Positions 35,998 through 45,294 of a DNA stretch of 64,000 nt are shown in pieces. The stretch's first letter is position 1; each line of letters starts with the position of its first letter. The translations under genes and the position numbers were made by a program. The DNA lies in contig JANQGC010000234.1 in assembly GCA_028277515.1 (NCBI GenBank), positions 1 through 64,000 of the forward strand, read 5' to 3'. The notes under the pieces were generated by a model. The model was not told the origin of the DNA. It saw nothing but the letters and a program-made list of their open reading frames with translations, and made no database searches. Source of the DNA: Anaerolineae bacterium (GTDB taxonomy: Bacteria; Chloroflexota; Anaerolineae; Promineifilales; Promineifilaceae).

Positions 35998-37185
35998 TCA
36001 AGCAACAACAAATTCGGCCGTCAATCCCATTTCTGATGCCATACTTTTAATTTCTTCCAAATAGACGGGGTTCATCAAAATAATGACATCCGGTTTATAT
36101 TCCCGCAAAAACTCGGGGGCAACAATTTCCTGCCCACTGCCCACGACATACATGCCTTTTTTTCGCGGATTAATATCTACGATATAGGAGATTTGATCGG
36201 CCGTTTGCAACGTGTTTAGGAAAGTAACACCTTTTGAGCCGGCCCCCCAGGCCACGACGCGTTTTCCTTCCATAGCCCACTTTTCCAATTCATGCTGCCA
36301 ATAAGCCACTTTGCTGCGATATTCAATGGCAAAAGATGTGACCTGCTCATTTAACACCCGCAATTCAGAATCTATGTTTAGATTTTCCAACTGATTCGAT
36401 CCGGCGGGCGTGGCTTCAATTGTCAAAAACTGGCCTGCATATACCTCGTTTACATGCACCACCCTGAACATACTGCTGCTAAATAAATAAGAAAGAGATT
36501 GCGGCGTGTAATAACCACAATGCTCGTAAATAATATCCCAAATGGCCAACGCTCTTAATGTATACGCCATATTAGGCATTTCAAAAAAGAGCAACGTCTC
36601 TTCGCGATCGCCAATGGCTTCCCAAATTTCATCAATAAACGGTTTAGGATGTTCAATGTGTTCCAATACATGGCGGGAGCAAACCATGTCCGGCGTTTGT
36701 TCAAAATACTTACGCCATTCAAAATCCTGTATGAATGTCACTTGTCCATTTTTTTCATCATCATCGGAAGGCACATAGGCCGCATCGAAGCCCCAACCCT
36801 CATTAGATCCCAGCGTACACAACAACCGTAAAAAATCGCCTTGTCCCGCCCCCAATTCCACAATTTTCTTATCACGTAAGCTATGTCTTTCAACCAATCC
36901 ACCGGCCAGGGACTCTGCATATGATTGGAACCGGGGTGAAAAATGAAGCGAATTTTCATAAGCCTGGTTATATTCCATGAGGGTAGAATCAAAAGCCATA
37001 TTGAAAACATGGCCGCAGCGGTTGCAAAAACCAAGAAAAATATCCCCCTTCGGCGCACTCAAAGCCGGGGCACGATTTGGCCACAGCAAATTGCAATGGA
37101 CGGGAGCCTGCTCAATTTCAAGGAATTTGTGTATGTCGTCATTGTCACAAACAGGGCAATTTTGAATTTGGATCTGGTCTGCCAT
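35998..37185 (-). CDS. Three-domain SAM C-methyltransferase (sugar C-methyltransferase type)
   Basis: 395 aa with the architecture of NovU/TylCIII-like enzymes: an N-terminal zinc-binding domain with four cysteines (C10, C13, C54, C57), a central SAM domain with VELGAGQGDFLRLL and HVLEHIEHP, and a C-terminal Rossmann-like domain (RVVAWGAGSKGVTFLNTL, YIVDINPRKKGMYV). These methylate carbon 3 or 5 of keto-deoxy-sugar nucleotides, or act in related pathways. No sugar-nucleotide genes are adjacent, so the role stays open. Starts at ATG 37185. Confidence 0.87.
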   Translation of the reverse strand: MADQIQIQNCPVCDNDDIHKFLEIEQAPVHCNLLWPNRAPALSAPKGDIFLGFCNRCGHVFNMAFDSTLMEYNQAYENSLHFSPRFQSYAESLAGGLVERHSLRDKKIVELGAGQGDFLRLLCTLGSNEGWGFDAAYVPSDDDEKNGQVTFIQDFEWRKYFEQTPDMVCSRHVLEHIEHPKPFIDEIWEAIGDREETLLFFEMPNMAYTLRALAIWDIIYEHCGYYTPQSLSYLFSSSMFRVVHVNEVYAGQFLTIEATPAGSNQLENLNIDSELRVLNEQVTSFAIEYRSKVAYWQHELEKWAMEGKRVVAWGAGSKGVTFLNTLQTADQISYIVDINPRKKGMYVVGSGQEIVAPEFLREYKPDVIILMNPVYLEEIKSMASEMGLTAEFVVA

Positions 37186-37327
37186 TATACCTCTTCTTCA
37201 ATTTATGGTTCGCTGCAAAAAACCGGGCGATTGTAACCTATAATACTTGCGATGTCTTGCGGTCGCTTTGGTAGGAAAAACATTCATGCTAAAATCCCAC
37301 GGGCAATCTGCCTTAATAGGAGACATA

Positions 37328-37690
37328 ATGTCGCGTATATTTATCTGGAGCATCGCCCTTGGATTGGGCTTAACGTTTATTTTATTTTTAATCATTGATC
37401 TGCAAACAACCTGGTGGTGGTATTGGAATTGGTTGTTTGCGGCCAGTGCCATTGCTTTCCTGTTATATGGCATTGATAAATTGCAAGCAAAGCGCAGTGG
37501 GGGACGGATTCCCAATCTTACCCACCATATCATGGCCCTTATTGGGGGTTATCCAGGTGCCTTTCTAGGCAGAATTGTTTTCAGTCACAAAAGTAATTTC
37601 CGCAAGAATCCAATTTATTTGGTTGTGTTAATTCTAAGCTTCATTCTGAGCGCGGCCGTCATTTATTGGCACTTCTTTGGTGCGGCATAA
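37328..37690 (+). CDS. DUF1294 small membrane protein
   Basis: 120 aa with three or four hydrophobic segments and the DUF1294 pattern LYGIDKLQAKRSGGRIPNLT, GGYPGAFLGRIVFSHKSN. ATG 37328 is chosen (AGGAG 6 nt before); the frame opens earlier but without signals. The function of this family is unknown. It is sometimes fused to a cold-shock-like domain in other bacteria; that part is absent here. Confidence 0.85.
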   Translation: MSRIFIWSIALGLGLTFILFLIIDLQTTWWWYWNWLFAASAIAFLLYGIDKLQAKRSGGRIPNLTHHIMALIGGYPGAFLGRIVFSHKSNFRKNPIYLVVLILSFILSAAVIYWHFFGAA

Positions 37691-37788
37691 TCAATTGCAA
37701 GGACCAGTCAAATCGAATGGCAAATGCCAGGATCTATTTCTACAATTTGTTGTGAATTTGAGTTTATTCAGCCATCTGGACACCCATT

Positions 37789-38427
37789 ATGACAAAATAT
37801 TTCATCACCGTCGCTGGAAACATTGGTGTAGGGAAATCTACTCTCGTACAGTTACTTTCTCACCATGTTGGTTGGGAACCCGTTTTTGAAGCGGTAACCG
37901 AAAATCCATATCTTTCCGACTTTTATAAAGATATGCGCCGGTGGGCTTTTCAATCACAAATATTTTTTCTATCCCGCCGATTGCAACAGCACTACAAACT
38001 TCTCCAACAGCCCAATCCAATCATTCAAGATCGCAGTGTTTATGAAGATGCAGAAATCTTTGCTCGCAATCTTTTTGAGCAAGGGGATATGAGCAAACGA
38101 GATTGGGCCTGTTATTTAGATCTGTACAATACCTTGGCCACACTACTTCAACCCCCTGATTTAGTCATCTACTTGAAAGCCACCGTTTCGACGCTTCGCA
38201 ATCGCATTTCCCATCGAGGACGTCATTACGAAAAAACGATTTCCAAAGATTACCTGTCTCGTCTTAACAATCTTTATGATGAATGGGCGGCCAACTTCAC
38301 TTACAGCCCGGTGCTAACTATCGATACAAATAATCTAAACTACGTTCAATATGAAGGGCATTTACAGGAAATCTGGCAGAAAATAGATCATCGCCTGAAG
38401 GGAAGAGATTATCTCTCCCTCTCATGA
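37789..38427 (+). CDS. Deoxynucleoside kinase (dNK/dCK-dGK family)
   Basis: 212 aa. P-loop GNIGVGKST at ~10-18, substrate-binding ENPYLSDFYKD, the DRS motif in IIQDRSVYEDAEIF and the lid RISHRGRHYEKTI. This family phosphorylates deoxyadenosine, deoxyguanosine or deoxycytidine in salvage. The gene is alone, ~100 nt after DUF1294. Start is ATG at 37789 with no clear ribosome site. Confidence 0.92.
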   Translation: MTKYFITVAGNIGVGKSTLVQLLSHHVGWEPVFEAVTENPYLSDFYKDMRRWAFQSQIFFLSRRLQQHYKLLQQPNPIIQDRSVYEDAEIFARNLFEQGDMSKRDWACYLDLYNTLATLLQPPDLVIYLKATVSTLRNRISHRGRHYEKTISKDYLSRLNNLYDEWAANFTYSPVLTIDTNNLNYVQYEGHLQEIWQKIDHRLKGRDYLSLS

Positions 38428-38535
38428 ACAGATCGTCAGTAATTTCCCAAATAAATAGTGACAACCTGTCGTATTTTATGTTATGCTGTTAAAGGAACCG
38501 GAACATTCATATTAGTTGAGTAAGGAGAAATCTCA

Positions 38536-38739
38536 ATGAGTGTATATAAGGTAATTGAATTGGTGGGAACGAGTGAAGAATCTTGGGAACATGCTGCAAA
38601 GCAAGCGGTGGAAATGGCAAATAAGTCATTACGCGATCTACGCGTTGCAGAAATTAGCAAGCTGGATATGCGCCTGGATGATGGGGAAATCGTAGAATAT
38701 CGTGCCCGTGTGCGCGTTTCTTTTAAATACGAGGATTAA
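38536..38739 (+). CDS. Dodecin family flavin-binding protein
   Basis: 67 aa: YKVIELVGTSEESWEHAAKQAVE, then a beta strand region with ending YRARVRVSFKYED. Dodecins form hollow dodecamers that bind FMN/riboflavin or CoA and buffer flavins. The family's Trp (in SEESWEHA) is present, where two flavins stack. AAGGAG precedes the ATG by 9 nt. A strong terminator follows downstream. Confidence 0.93.
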   Translation: MSVYKVIELVGTSEESWEHAAKQAVEMANKSLRDLRVAEISKLDMRLDDGEIVEYRARVRVSFKYED

Positions 38740-38785
38740 ATCCGGTAATCAGTTTGATCTTTAATTTTCTAAACAATCTAAGTAG

Positions 38786-38854
38786 TATGACAGTCACTCT
38801 GGTCATTATTTAAGTGGCAATACGAGTAATAAAGTGACTGTCACTTGTCAAGGA
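38786..38854. repeat. 69-bp inverted-repeat element, copy A
   Basis: Begins with TATGACAGTCACT and ends with AAGTGACTGTCACTTG plus a few bases; the arms are inverted copies. By eye 60 of 69 positions equal the copy at 46711-46779. It sits between the dodecin gene and its terminator. Confidence 0.8.
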
Positions 38855-38882
38855 CCATTTAAGGTCGAAAAATTAAATTTTA

Positions 38883-38918
38883 AGCTCCCTGGAAAGTTCC
38901 AGGGGGCTTTTTGTTTAA
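38883..38918 (+). terminator. Rho-independent terminator downstream of dodecin
   Basis: Stem AAGCTCCCTGGAA / TTCCAGGGGGCTT with a tiny loop, then TTTTTGTTTAA. The remaining ~140 nt to the tricorn gene contain no other gene, only a possible promoter that could not be identified with confidence. Confidence 0.85.
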
Positions 38919-39057
38919 GAATCATGATCAATGCGGCCGTTCGTTTGTTGAATGAATCCCCATCAGGTTACACTATAAAAGTAGTTTTTCGCAGCTGCTA
39001 ATATTTATCAATCTGATCAGATCTTATATTTTTTGTTATAGGAAAAGGAAAGTTCGT

Positions 39058-42000
39058 ATGTCCTCCGGCTATTTCCGATACCCATCGATTCATAAAAATA
39101 AAGTCGTGTTTGTATGTGAGGATGATTTGTGGGAAGTAGGGGCCACTGGCGGATTGGCACGCCGTCTTACTGCAAATAAGGGGGAAGCATCATGGCCAGT
39201 GTTGTCTCCTGACGGAACCCATTTAGCCTTCACAGGCCAAGAAGAGGGCAGCCCTGAAATTTATCTTATGCCTGCAAATGGTGGTCCTTCAAAGCGGATG
39301 ACTTACATCGGCAATTACAGTTGCCATCCAGTCGGATGGGCAGATGACAACCATATTGTTTTCGCCCACAGTGGAAGCCAGCCATTTGGACAACTGCTAT
39401 TCTTATACACGTTGGATGTGAATGGAAACGTACCGGAACAAATCAATGTCGGGCCGGCACGGGCTTTATCTTTTGGTCCAAACGGGGAGATGGTAATCGG
39501 CCGAAACAATAACGACCCGGCGCATTGGAAACGATATCGTGGAGGAACCGCCGGCCAAATCTGGATTGATTCATCCGGTGACAGGCAATTTCGGCCATTA
39601 ATTGATTTGGAAGGCAACCTCGATTCTCCTATGTGGCTGGGCCGCCGTATTTATTTCCTTTCCGATCATGAAGGGATTGCCAACCTGTATTCCTGTACAC
39701 TAGAGGGAAATGATTTAAAACGACATACGAATCATGACACATATTATGCTCGAAACGCGAAAAGTGATGGCCGGCGAATTGTGTATCATGCAGGTGCCGA
39801 TTTATATATCTTTGATCCGGCGGCTGATTCTGATCACAAAATAAACATAGATTTTCAATCCTCCAAAACACAACGAAGTCGGAAATTTGTTTCAGCATCC
39901 CGCTACCTGGAACATTACGATCTTCATCCAAAAGGACATTCAATTGCTATCACCAGCCGGGGGAAACCTTTCAGCTTTGGCAACTGGGAAGGTCCTGTCC
40001 TCCAATATGGAGAGGAGGAAGCACGTTATCGCTTGTTAAACTGGCTCAATGATGGAAAACGATTGATCGCCGTCACCGACGCCAAAGGGGAAGAAAATTT
40101 TGTGCTCTTACAGCAAAACGAAAATGGCCTATTGCAATCGGAAATCATTGAAGATTTAGACATCGGCCGTCCGGTGGAATTAAAAGTTAACCCCCAAAAA
40201 GAGCAAATAATCTTTAGCAATCATCGCCACGAATTATTCCAACTTGATCTAAGTAATAAGAGTCTAGCGTTGATAGATAAAGGGAAATCCAACCGGATTA
40301 TGGAATTTAACTGGTCTCCCGATGGCGAATGGGTTGTTTATAGTGTTCCCATTTCTCTACAGATTTCAATCCTAAAATTATGGCAGGCTCAAACCGGAGA
40401 AACCCATCAGATAACCAGTCCCCTGCTGCAAGATGTTGATCCTTCCTTTGATCCGCAAGGAAAATACATTTACTTTTTATCCTATAGGGATTTCGATCCG
40501 GTATATGACAACATGCATTTTGATCTGAGTTTTCCGCAAGGAATGCGTCCTTACCTGATTACTTTGCAAAAAGATATGACCTCCCCATTCATGTCCCGTT
40601 CAAACGTGCTTTTAAAACATTCCAATGGTGATAAGAGCAATGATAATCGTTCGGCCAAGAATAACGGGAATGAGGATCGAAATGGTGAAAACAATGACAA
40701 ACCTAATGACAGCCTAATAAAAATTGACCTTGAAGGGATTACCGATCGCATGATCGCTTTTCCGGTGCGAGAGGCGCTTTACGGCCGAATCCGCGGGACA
40801 GAAGATGGTAAAGTGATTTATTCACGATATCCGGTGGAGGGAACCCTCAATCAGTCTTGGTTTCCATCTACTCCTCCAGCTAAAGGGTCAATTTATATTT
40901 ATGATTTTGAAAATCAAGAGGAGGAACGACTACTTAGCGGGATTTCCAATTATCGCATCACGTCTGATGGAGCAAACATCGTCTATCGCAGCGGCAATGC
41001 GCTCAGGGCTTTAAAGGCAAGATCAAAACCGGAGGAAAATTCAAAGAACGCCAGTCGAAAAAGTGGGTGGTTGAACTTAACACGTGTAAAAGTCTCCGTC
41101 ATCCCCGCTCAGGAATGGAGTCAGATGTACAGCGAAATCTGGCGATTGCAAAGGGACCAATTTTGGACCCGCGATATGGCTCAAGTGGATTGGCTCGCCG
41201 TTTATAAGCGGTATGAACCTCTCCTGGAGCGCATCGCCAGCCGCTCTGAATTTTCTGATTTAATCAGTGAAATGCAGGGAGAACTTGGAACCTCCCACAC
41301 CCTGGAAATTGGAGGGGATTACCGGCCCGGACCGAACTACCGGCAAGGGTTCTTGGGCGTTGATTTGGATTATAATTCCGAATCAGATCGCTGGCGTATC
41401 ACTCATATTGTTAATGGTGACGCCTGGGATGAAAAAACCGGCTCTCCTCTCAATCGGCCAGGTCATAATGTATCTGAAAACGACTATTTGCTGGCTATCA
41501 ACGGCCGGCGGCTCAACAAAAACTTGACACCCGGTATGGCCCTGGTCGATTTAGCCGGTCAGGAGGTATCCCTGACCATGGCGACCCATTCCTCCGCCAA
41601 TGGGGACAGCCTCAATTCTTATCGATCGATTACGGCAAAAACGCTACCGGATGAATCTGCAAGCCGCTATCGGGAGTGGGTGGAAAACAACCGCAGTATG
41701 GTTCATGAAGAAACCGATGGACGCGCCGGCTATATTCATATTCCGGATATGGGTCCGCGAGGATACGCCGAGTTTCATCGTGGTTTTCTGGCAGAAATGG
41801 AACGGGAGGGGATGATCATTGATGTGCGATTCAACGGTGGTGGCTTCGTATCCCAATTGATATTAGAAAAATTGATCCGCAAGCGTATCGCATATGTCGT
41901 ATCCCGTTGGTCGGAAACTCCAAGCCCTTACCCCAGGGAATCAATTATGGGTCCAATAGTCACTCTCACAAACGAATACGCCGGTTCAGATGGTGATATT

Positions 42001-42357
42001 TTTTCCCATAGTTTTAAACAACTGGGGCTGGGACCTTTGATTGGTACACGAACCTGGGGCGGGGTCATAGGCATCAATCCTCGCCACCCGCTCGTTGATG
42101 GAACAGTCACAACACAACCTGAATATTCACTTTGGTTTGCCGATGTAGGTTGGCAGGTTGAGAATTATGGAACAGATCCGGACATCGAAATCGACAACAC
42201 ACCGCAAGATTATATCGCCGGTGTCGATGCTCAATTGCAAAGAAGCATTTCGGAAATCATAAAGTTGTTGGAAGAGAATCCGCCCCAAATGCCCACCTTT
42301 GAACGGCCGCCCAGTAAAGCTTTACCGGTACTCCCTGCATTAAAAGAAAAGGAATAA
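39058..42357 (+). CDS. Tricorn-type protease (S41 family) with beta-propellers and PDZ
   Basis: 1099 aa. The first ~670 residues are WD-like beta-propeller repeats (SPDGTHLAFTG, SPDGEWVVYS and similar), as in archaeal tricorn. Then come a C1 region, a PDZ-like segment (FLGVDLDYN, VSENDYLLAINGRRL) and the C2 peptidase domain with YIHIPDMGPRGY, DVRFNGGG. The four catalytic positions known from tricorn are visible: Ser746-His747 (GTSH), nucleophile Ser977 (AGSDGD) and Glu1035 (VENYGTDPD). It should degrade peptides left by proteasome or other proteases in the cytoplasm. A Asn/Asp/Lys-rich insertion occurs at ~518-555. AAAGGAAAG lies before the ATG; the aldo/keto reductase gene follows after 2 nt. 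Confidence 0.95.
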   Translation: MSSGYFRYPSIHKNKVVFVCEDDLWEVGATGGLARRLTANKGEASWPVLSPDGTHLAFTGQEEGSPEIYLMPANGGPSKRMTYIGNYSCHPVGWADDNHIVFAHSGSQPFGQLLFLYTLDVNGNVPEQINVGPARALSFGPNGEMVIGRNNNDPAHWKRYRGGTAGQIWIDSSGDRQFRPLIDLEGNLDSPMWLGRRIYFLSDHEGIANLYSCTLEGNDLKRHTNHDTYYARNAKSDGRRIVYHAGADLYIFDPAADSDHKINIDFQSSKTQRSRKFVSASRYLEHYDLHPKGHSIAITSRGKPFSFGNWEGPVLQYGEEEARYRLLNWLNDGKRLIAVTDAKGEENFVLLQQNENGLLQSEIIEDLDIGRPVELKVNPQKEQIIFSNHRHELFQLDLSNKSLALIDKGKSNRIMEFNWSPDGEWVVYSVPISLQISILKLWQAQTGETHQITSPLLQDVDPSFDPQGKYIYFLSYRDFDPVYDNMHFDLSFPQGMRPYLITLQKDMTSPFMSRSNVLLKHSNGDKSNDNRSAKNNGNEDRNGENNDKPNDSLIKIDLEGITDRMIAFPVREALYGRIRGTEDGKVIYSRYPVEGTLNQSWFPSTPPAKGSIYIYDFENQEEERLLSGISNYRITSDGANIVYRSGNALRALKARSKPEENSKNASRKSGWLNLTRVKVSVIPAQEWSQMYSEIWRLQRDQFWTRDMAQVDWLAVYKRYEPLLERIASRSEFSDLISEMQGELGTSHTLEIGGDYRPGPNYRQGFLGVDLDYNSESDRWRITHIVNGDAWDEKTGSPLNRPGHNVSENDYLLAINGRRLNKNLTPGMALVDLAGQEVSLTMATHSSANGDSLNSYRSITAKTLPDESASRYREWVENNRSMVHEETDGRAGYIHIPDMGPRGYAEFHRGFLAEMEREGMIIDVRFNGGGFVSQLILEKLIRKRIAYVVSRWSETPSPYPRESIMGPIVTLTNEYAGSDGDIFSHSFKQLGLGPLIGTRTWGGVIGINPRHPLVDGTVTTQPEYSLWFADVGWQVENYGTDPDIEIDNTPQDYIAGVDAQLQRSISEIIKLLEENPPQMPTFERPPSKALPVLPALKEKE

Positions 42358-42359
42358 GA

Positions 42360-43355
42360 ATGAAGCAACAATCGCTTGGTGATAGTGGATTAATGATCAC
42401 CCCCATTGGATTAGGTTTGGCTGCGCTCGGCCGACCGGGTTACATCAATATCGGCCATGGCCAGGATTTAGACCATAACTATGATGTTGAGACAATGGAA
42501 GCGCATGCCCACACCATTTTAGATGCGGCATGGGAAGCCGGAATCCGCTACTTTGATGCCGCACGCTCTTACGGCCGGGCAGAACAATTCCTGTCCACCT
42601 GGTTGAACAAGAATAAAATACCGGTCCAATCTGTAACGGTCGGTTCAAAATGGGGCTATACGTATACGGCCGACTGGCAAGTTAAAGCCGAACACCATGA
42701 AATCAAAGAACACAGCTTGCGAGTATTAAAGCGGCAGTGGCAAGAAAGCCGTTCATTGCTGCAACCCTACCTGGACTTATACCAGATTCATTCTGCCACA
42801 ATAGACAGTGGGGTCTTGGGCAACCAGGAGGTACTATCGGAATTAGCCCGGTTAAAGGAAAATGGATTGGGAATCGGTCTTTCATTGAGCGGGCCTAAGC
42901 AAGCGGAAACTTTACGCAAAGCAATGATGGTTCGATTTAACGGTGAAATGTTATTTTCCACGGTTCAAGCAACATGGAATATCCTGGCTCAAGAGGCCGG
43001 CCCGGCATTGGATGAAGCCGGCCAAGCCGGGATGGGCATCATCGTTAAAGAGGCATTAGCCAACGGCCGGTTAACAGACCGCAATCAAGACCCGTCCTTT
43101 GCATTCAAAAAAACAATCTTGAGCAAAATAGCTGAGGACAATCGCACCACGATCGATGCGCTTGCCCTCGCTATCGTCATCCAGCAGCCCTGGTCTGATG
43201 TCGTACTCAGCGGTGCAACAACTATGGATCATTTAAAGTCAAATATAACGGCGCTAAACCTCAACCTGGTTTCCGGATCAGATGAAATCCTGCGAAAATT
43301 AGGCGAGCCACCCCAGCAATACTGGGCATACCGTAGTGATCTAGATTGGAATTAG
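42360..43355 (+). CDS. Aldo/keto reductase
   Basis: NADPH-dependent oxidoreductase, 331 aa, TIM-barrel. The Asp-Tyr-Lys-His site is visible: Asp/Tyr in YFDAARSYGRAE, Lys in GSKWGY, His in LYQIHSA. It resembles the D-threo-aldose dehydrogenase/galactose dehydrogenase-like branch. Ribosome site AAGGAATAAG lies in the end of the tricorn gene, 2 nt before, so the two are likely co-translated. The natural substrate is unknown. Confidence 0.92.
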   Translation: MKQQSLGDSGLMITPIGLGLAALGRPGYINIGHGQDLDHNYDVETMEAHAHTILDAAWEAGIRYFDAARSYGRAEQFLSTWLNKNKIPVQSVTVGSKWGYTYTADWQVKAEHHEIKEHSLRVLKRQWQESRSLLQPYLDLYQIHSATIDSGVLGNQEVLSELARLKENGLGIGLSLSGPKQAETLRKAMMVRFNGEMLFSTVQATWNILAQEAGPALDEAGQAGMGIIVKEALANGRLTDRNQDPSFAFKKTILSKIAEDNRTTIDALALAIVIQQPWSDVVLSGATTMDHLKSNITALNLNLVSGSDEILRKLGEPPQQYWAYRSDLDWN

Positions 43356-43371
43356 GAAATGAGAGGATTAT

Positions 43372-45021
43372 TTATGAATCAAACTTGGCCGTCTCTGCTG
43401 CAATCGTTGATTCTAACGACTGATTCTCAGAATCCAAATTCATTCCTATTCGTCCGGATTGAGAGCGGGAGGATACATCCGGCATAATCGCTCCTTCCAG
43501 AGATTTTACACTTGCCAACTGCTCTTGACTTACTTCTGCATCCGTCAAATCAGCGCCACTTAAGTCCGCACCCTTCAATTTTGCATCCTTTAAGTTTGCC
43601 CAGCGCAGATTGGCCATGCTCAGATTTGCGCCTCGCAGATCCGCCCCACCTAGGATTGCGCCTCTGAAAAGTGCGCCACGGGCATTCGCCCCCCTTAAAT
43701 CTACACCGCGCAAATCCGCTCCACTTAATCCGGCATCTTCCATAACAACACGGTTAAACTTGGCGCTCCGCAAACTGGCTAAACTCAAATTGGCTCTACT
43801 TAAATCAGCATCCTTTAAGTTCGCCCCACTTAAATCCACCCTGCCTAAAATAGCATCACGCATGCTGGCCCCTGCCAGGTTGGCGGCATTAATCTTCGCC
43901 CCTCGCAAGTTTGCCAGACTCAAATCTGCATTGCGCAAATCTGCCCCTGTAAGGAGCACATCACTCATCACAGCGCCGCCAAAGGAAGCAGTTCGTAAAG
44001 TGGCATTAATAAATGAAACGTGGCTGAGATTTGCTCCTTCCAACGTGGCCCGGTCTAATTGTGCACCTTCCAAATCAGCATTGTTTAAATTGGCCATCCG
44101 TAAATTAGCCCGCTGCAGGTTTGCATTATAAACCTTTGCCCCGCGGAGTTTAGCGTTTTGTAGTGTCGCTCCGCTCAAATCAATTCTCGTTAAGTCCGCG
44201 AAACTTAAATTAGCCCCTTCGAGATTTGCCTGGCACAGGTTGGCTTCTTCCAACAATGCCTTGGTTAAAGTGGATTCACTTAAATCCGCTTCCATCAAGG
44301 TGGCTTCTCGCAGGTCGGCCTCACGCATATAACTTCCTCGCAAAATTGCTCGATTCATTTGTGAGTTATTCAATCTGCCGGCTCTTAAATCAGCCCGGCT
44401 GAGATTGGCCGACTGCAAGTTAGCGTGTCGAAGATCCGTTCGCTGTAGACTTGCTCCAATCAAGTCGTATTCTCGTAAATCGGTACCTATTAGCTGCAGT
44501 TCGCTCAAATCCACAACCGGATCAAGAATTTTTAGGAGTCCGGATTTATATAAAAATTCAACAATTTGCCCTTTTCCTGAACTATTTACATTCCGCAACG
44601 TGGTTGAAGTCAAAGCGCGAGCAATAATGCGGATTTTGTCTCCCTCTTGCGAATCACACAACCCACGTTCCAACATCAAATCCATCATATGGTCGATATA
44701 TATTTGGACTGATTGTTGAAAATGCCGGCTATTCACTTTCTGCTGTTCAATTTGTTTCATAGAACGAATCCACCACCAAATAACTCCCACTAATGTCAGT
44801 GGAATGAACGACAATGAAATCCAATCCCATAAGGTTTTAGCACCTTCGCTATTTTCTGCGACCCCAAATCCAACCCAGCTAGGAGATTGTTCCGGCCTGA
44901 TTGCCCAGAAAAGCAAAAAGCCTAACCCAATAATGATTAAAGCCCCAAAGGGCAACCACCATTTATAGTGCAGGGCTGACCTGAGCAATCCATTCTCTTT
45001 ACTATCGTTCCATTTCATCAT
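43372..45021 (-). CDS. Membrane-anchored pentapeptide-repeat protein
   Basis: 549 aa. Two N-terminal transmembrane helices (~19-40 and ~68-88), then a ~75-residue charged linker with predicted helices, and from ~165 to ~520 an almost unbroken run of pentapeptide repeats of the A(D/N)LxX type, i.e. a long right-handed quadrilateral beta-helix. The C-terminal ~30 residues leave the pattern. Such helices often mimic DNA or act as scaffolds; the membrane anchor argues for a scaffold at the cytoplasmic face. Convergent with the aldo/keto reductase and divergent from mraZ. Confidence 0.9.
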   Translation of the reverse strand: MMKWNDSKENGLLRSALHYKWWLPFGALIIIGLGFLLFWAIRPEQSPSWVGFGVAENSEGAKTLWDWISLSFIPLTLVGVIWWWIRSMKQIEQQKVNSRHFQQSVQIYIDHMMDLMLERGLCDSQEGDKIRIIARALTSTTLRNVNSSGKGQIVEFLYKSGLLKILDPVVDLSELQLIGTDLREYDLIGASLQRTDLRHANLQSANLSRADLRAGRLNNSQMNRAILRGSYMREADLREATLMEADLSESTLTKALLEEANLCQANLEGANLSFADLTRIDLSGATLQNAKLRGAKVYNANLQRANLRMANLNNADLEGAQLDRATLEGANLSHVSFINATLRTASFGGAVMSDVLLTGADLRNADLSLANLRGAKINAANLAGASMRDAILGRVDLSGANLKDADLSRANLSLASLRSAKFNRVVMEDAGLSGADLRGVDLRGANARGALFRGAILGGADLRGANLSMANLRWANLKDAKLKGADLSGADLTDAEVSQEQLASVKSLEGAIMPDVSSRSQSGRIGMNLDSENQSLESTIAAETAKFDS

Positions 45022-45179
45022 TCAAAATTAGAACCTCAAAAAGCCATTATTGGCCATTGTACCACAGTGGGAAAAATATGGTTTGCCGTCTTAATTACCA
45101 GCGCTTCAAAATATTACCTTAAAAGTTTAAATCTACACCTTTCCCGAATGGGGTGTTTAGTGTATACTTTGTCCAATTG

Positions 45180-45204
45180 TGGTGGAAAATGGGTTAAAGT
45201 GGGG
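45180..45204 (+). promoter_or_regulatory. MraZ-binding repeats upstream of mraZ
   Basis: Three TGGxx units (TGGTG, TGGGT, TGGGG) begin at 45180, 45190 and 45200, exactly 10 nt apart and separated by A-rich 5-mers. This is the arrangement bound by MraZ in other bacteria. A TATAAT (45224-45229) starts 19 nt after the last repeat, so binding would cover the promoter. Autoregulation of the dcw cluster is the likely outcome. Confidence 0.85.
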
Positions 45205-45294
45205 GAAAATAGCGAAAAAACCCTATAATTATTAGTAAAAATGGGGCGATTGGAACAAATGTTCTAAATCGTCTATAATTCCACATCAGTAATA

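Noticed and set aside
43610..44131. Plus-strand repetitive open frame opposite the pentapeptide gene
   Set aside because: Repetition is forced by the pentapeptide-coding strand.
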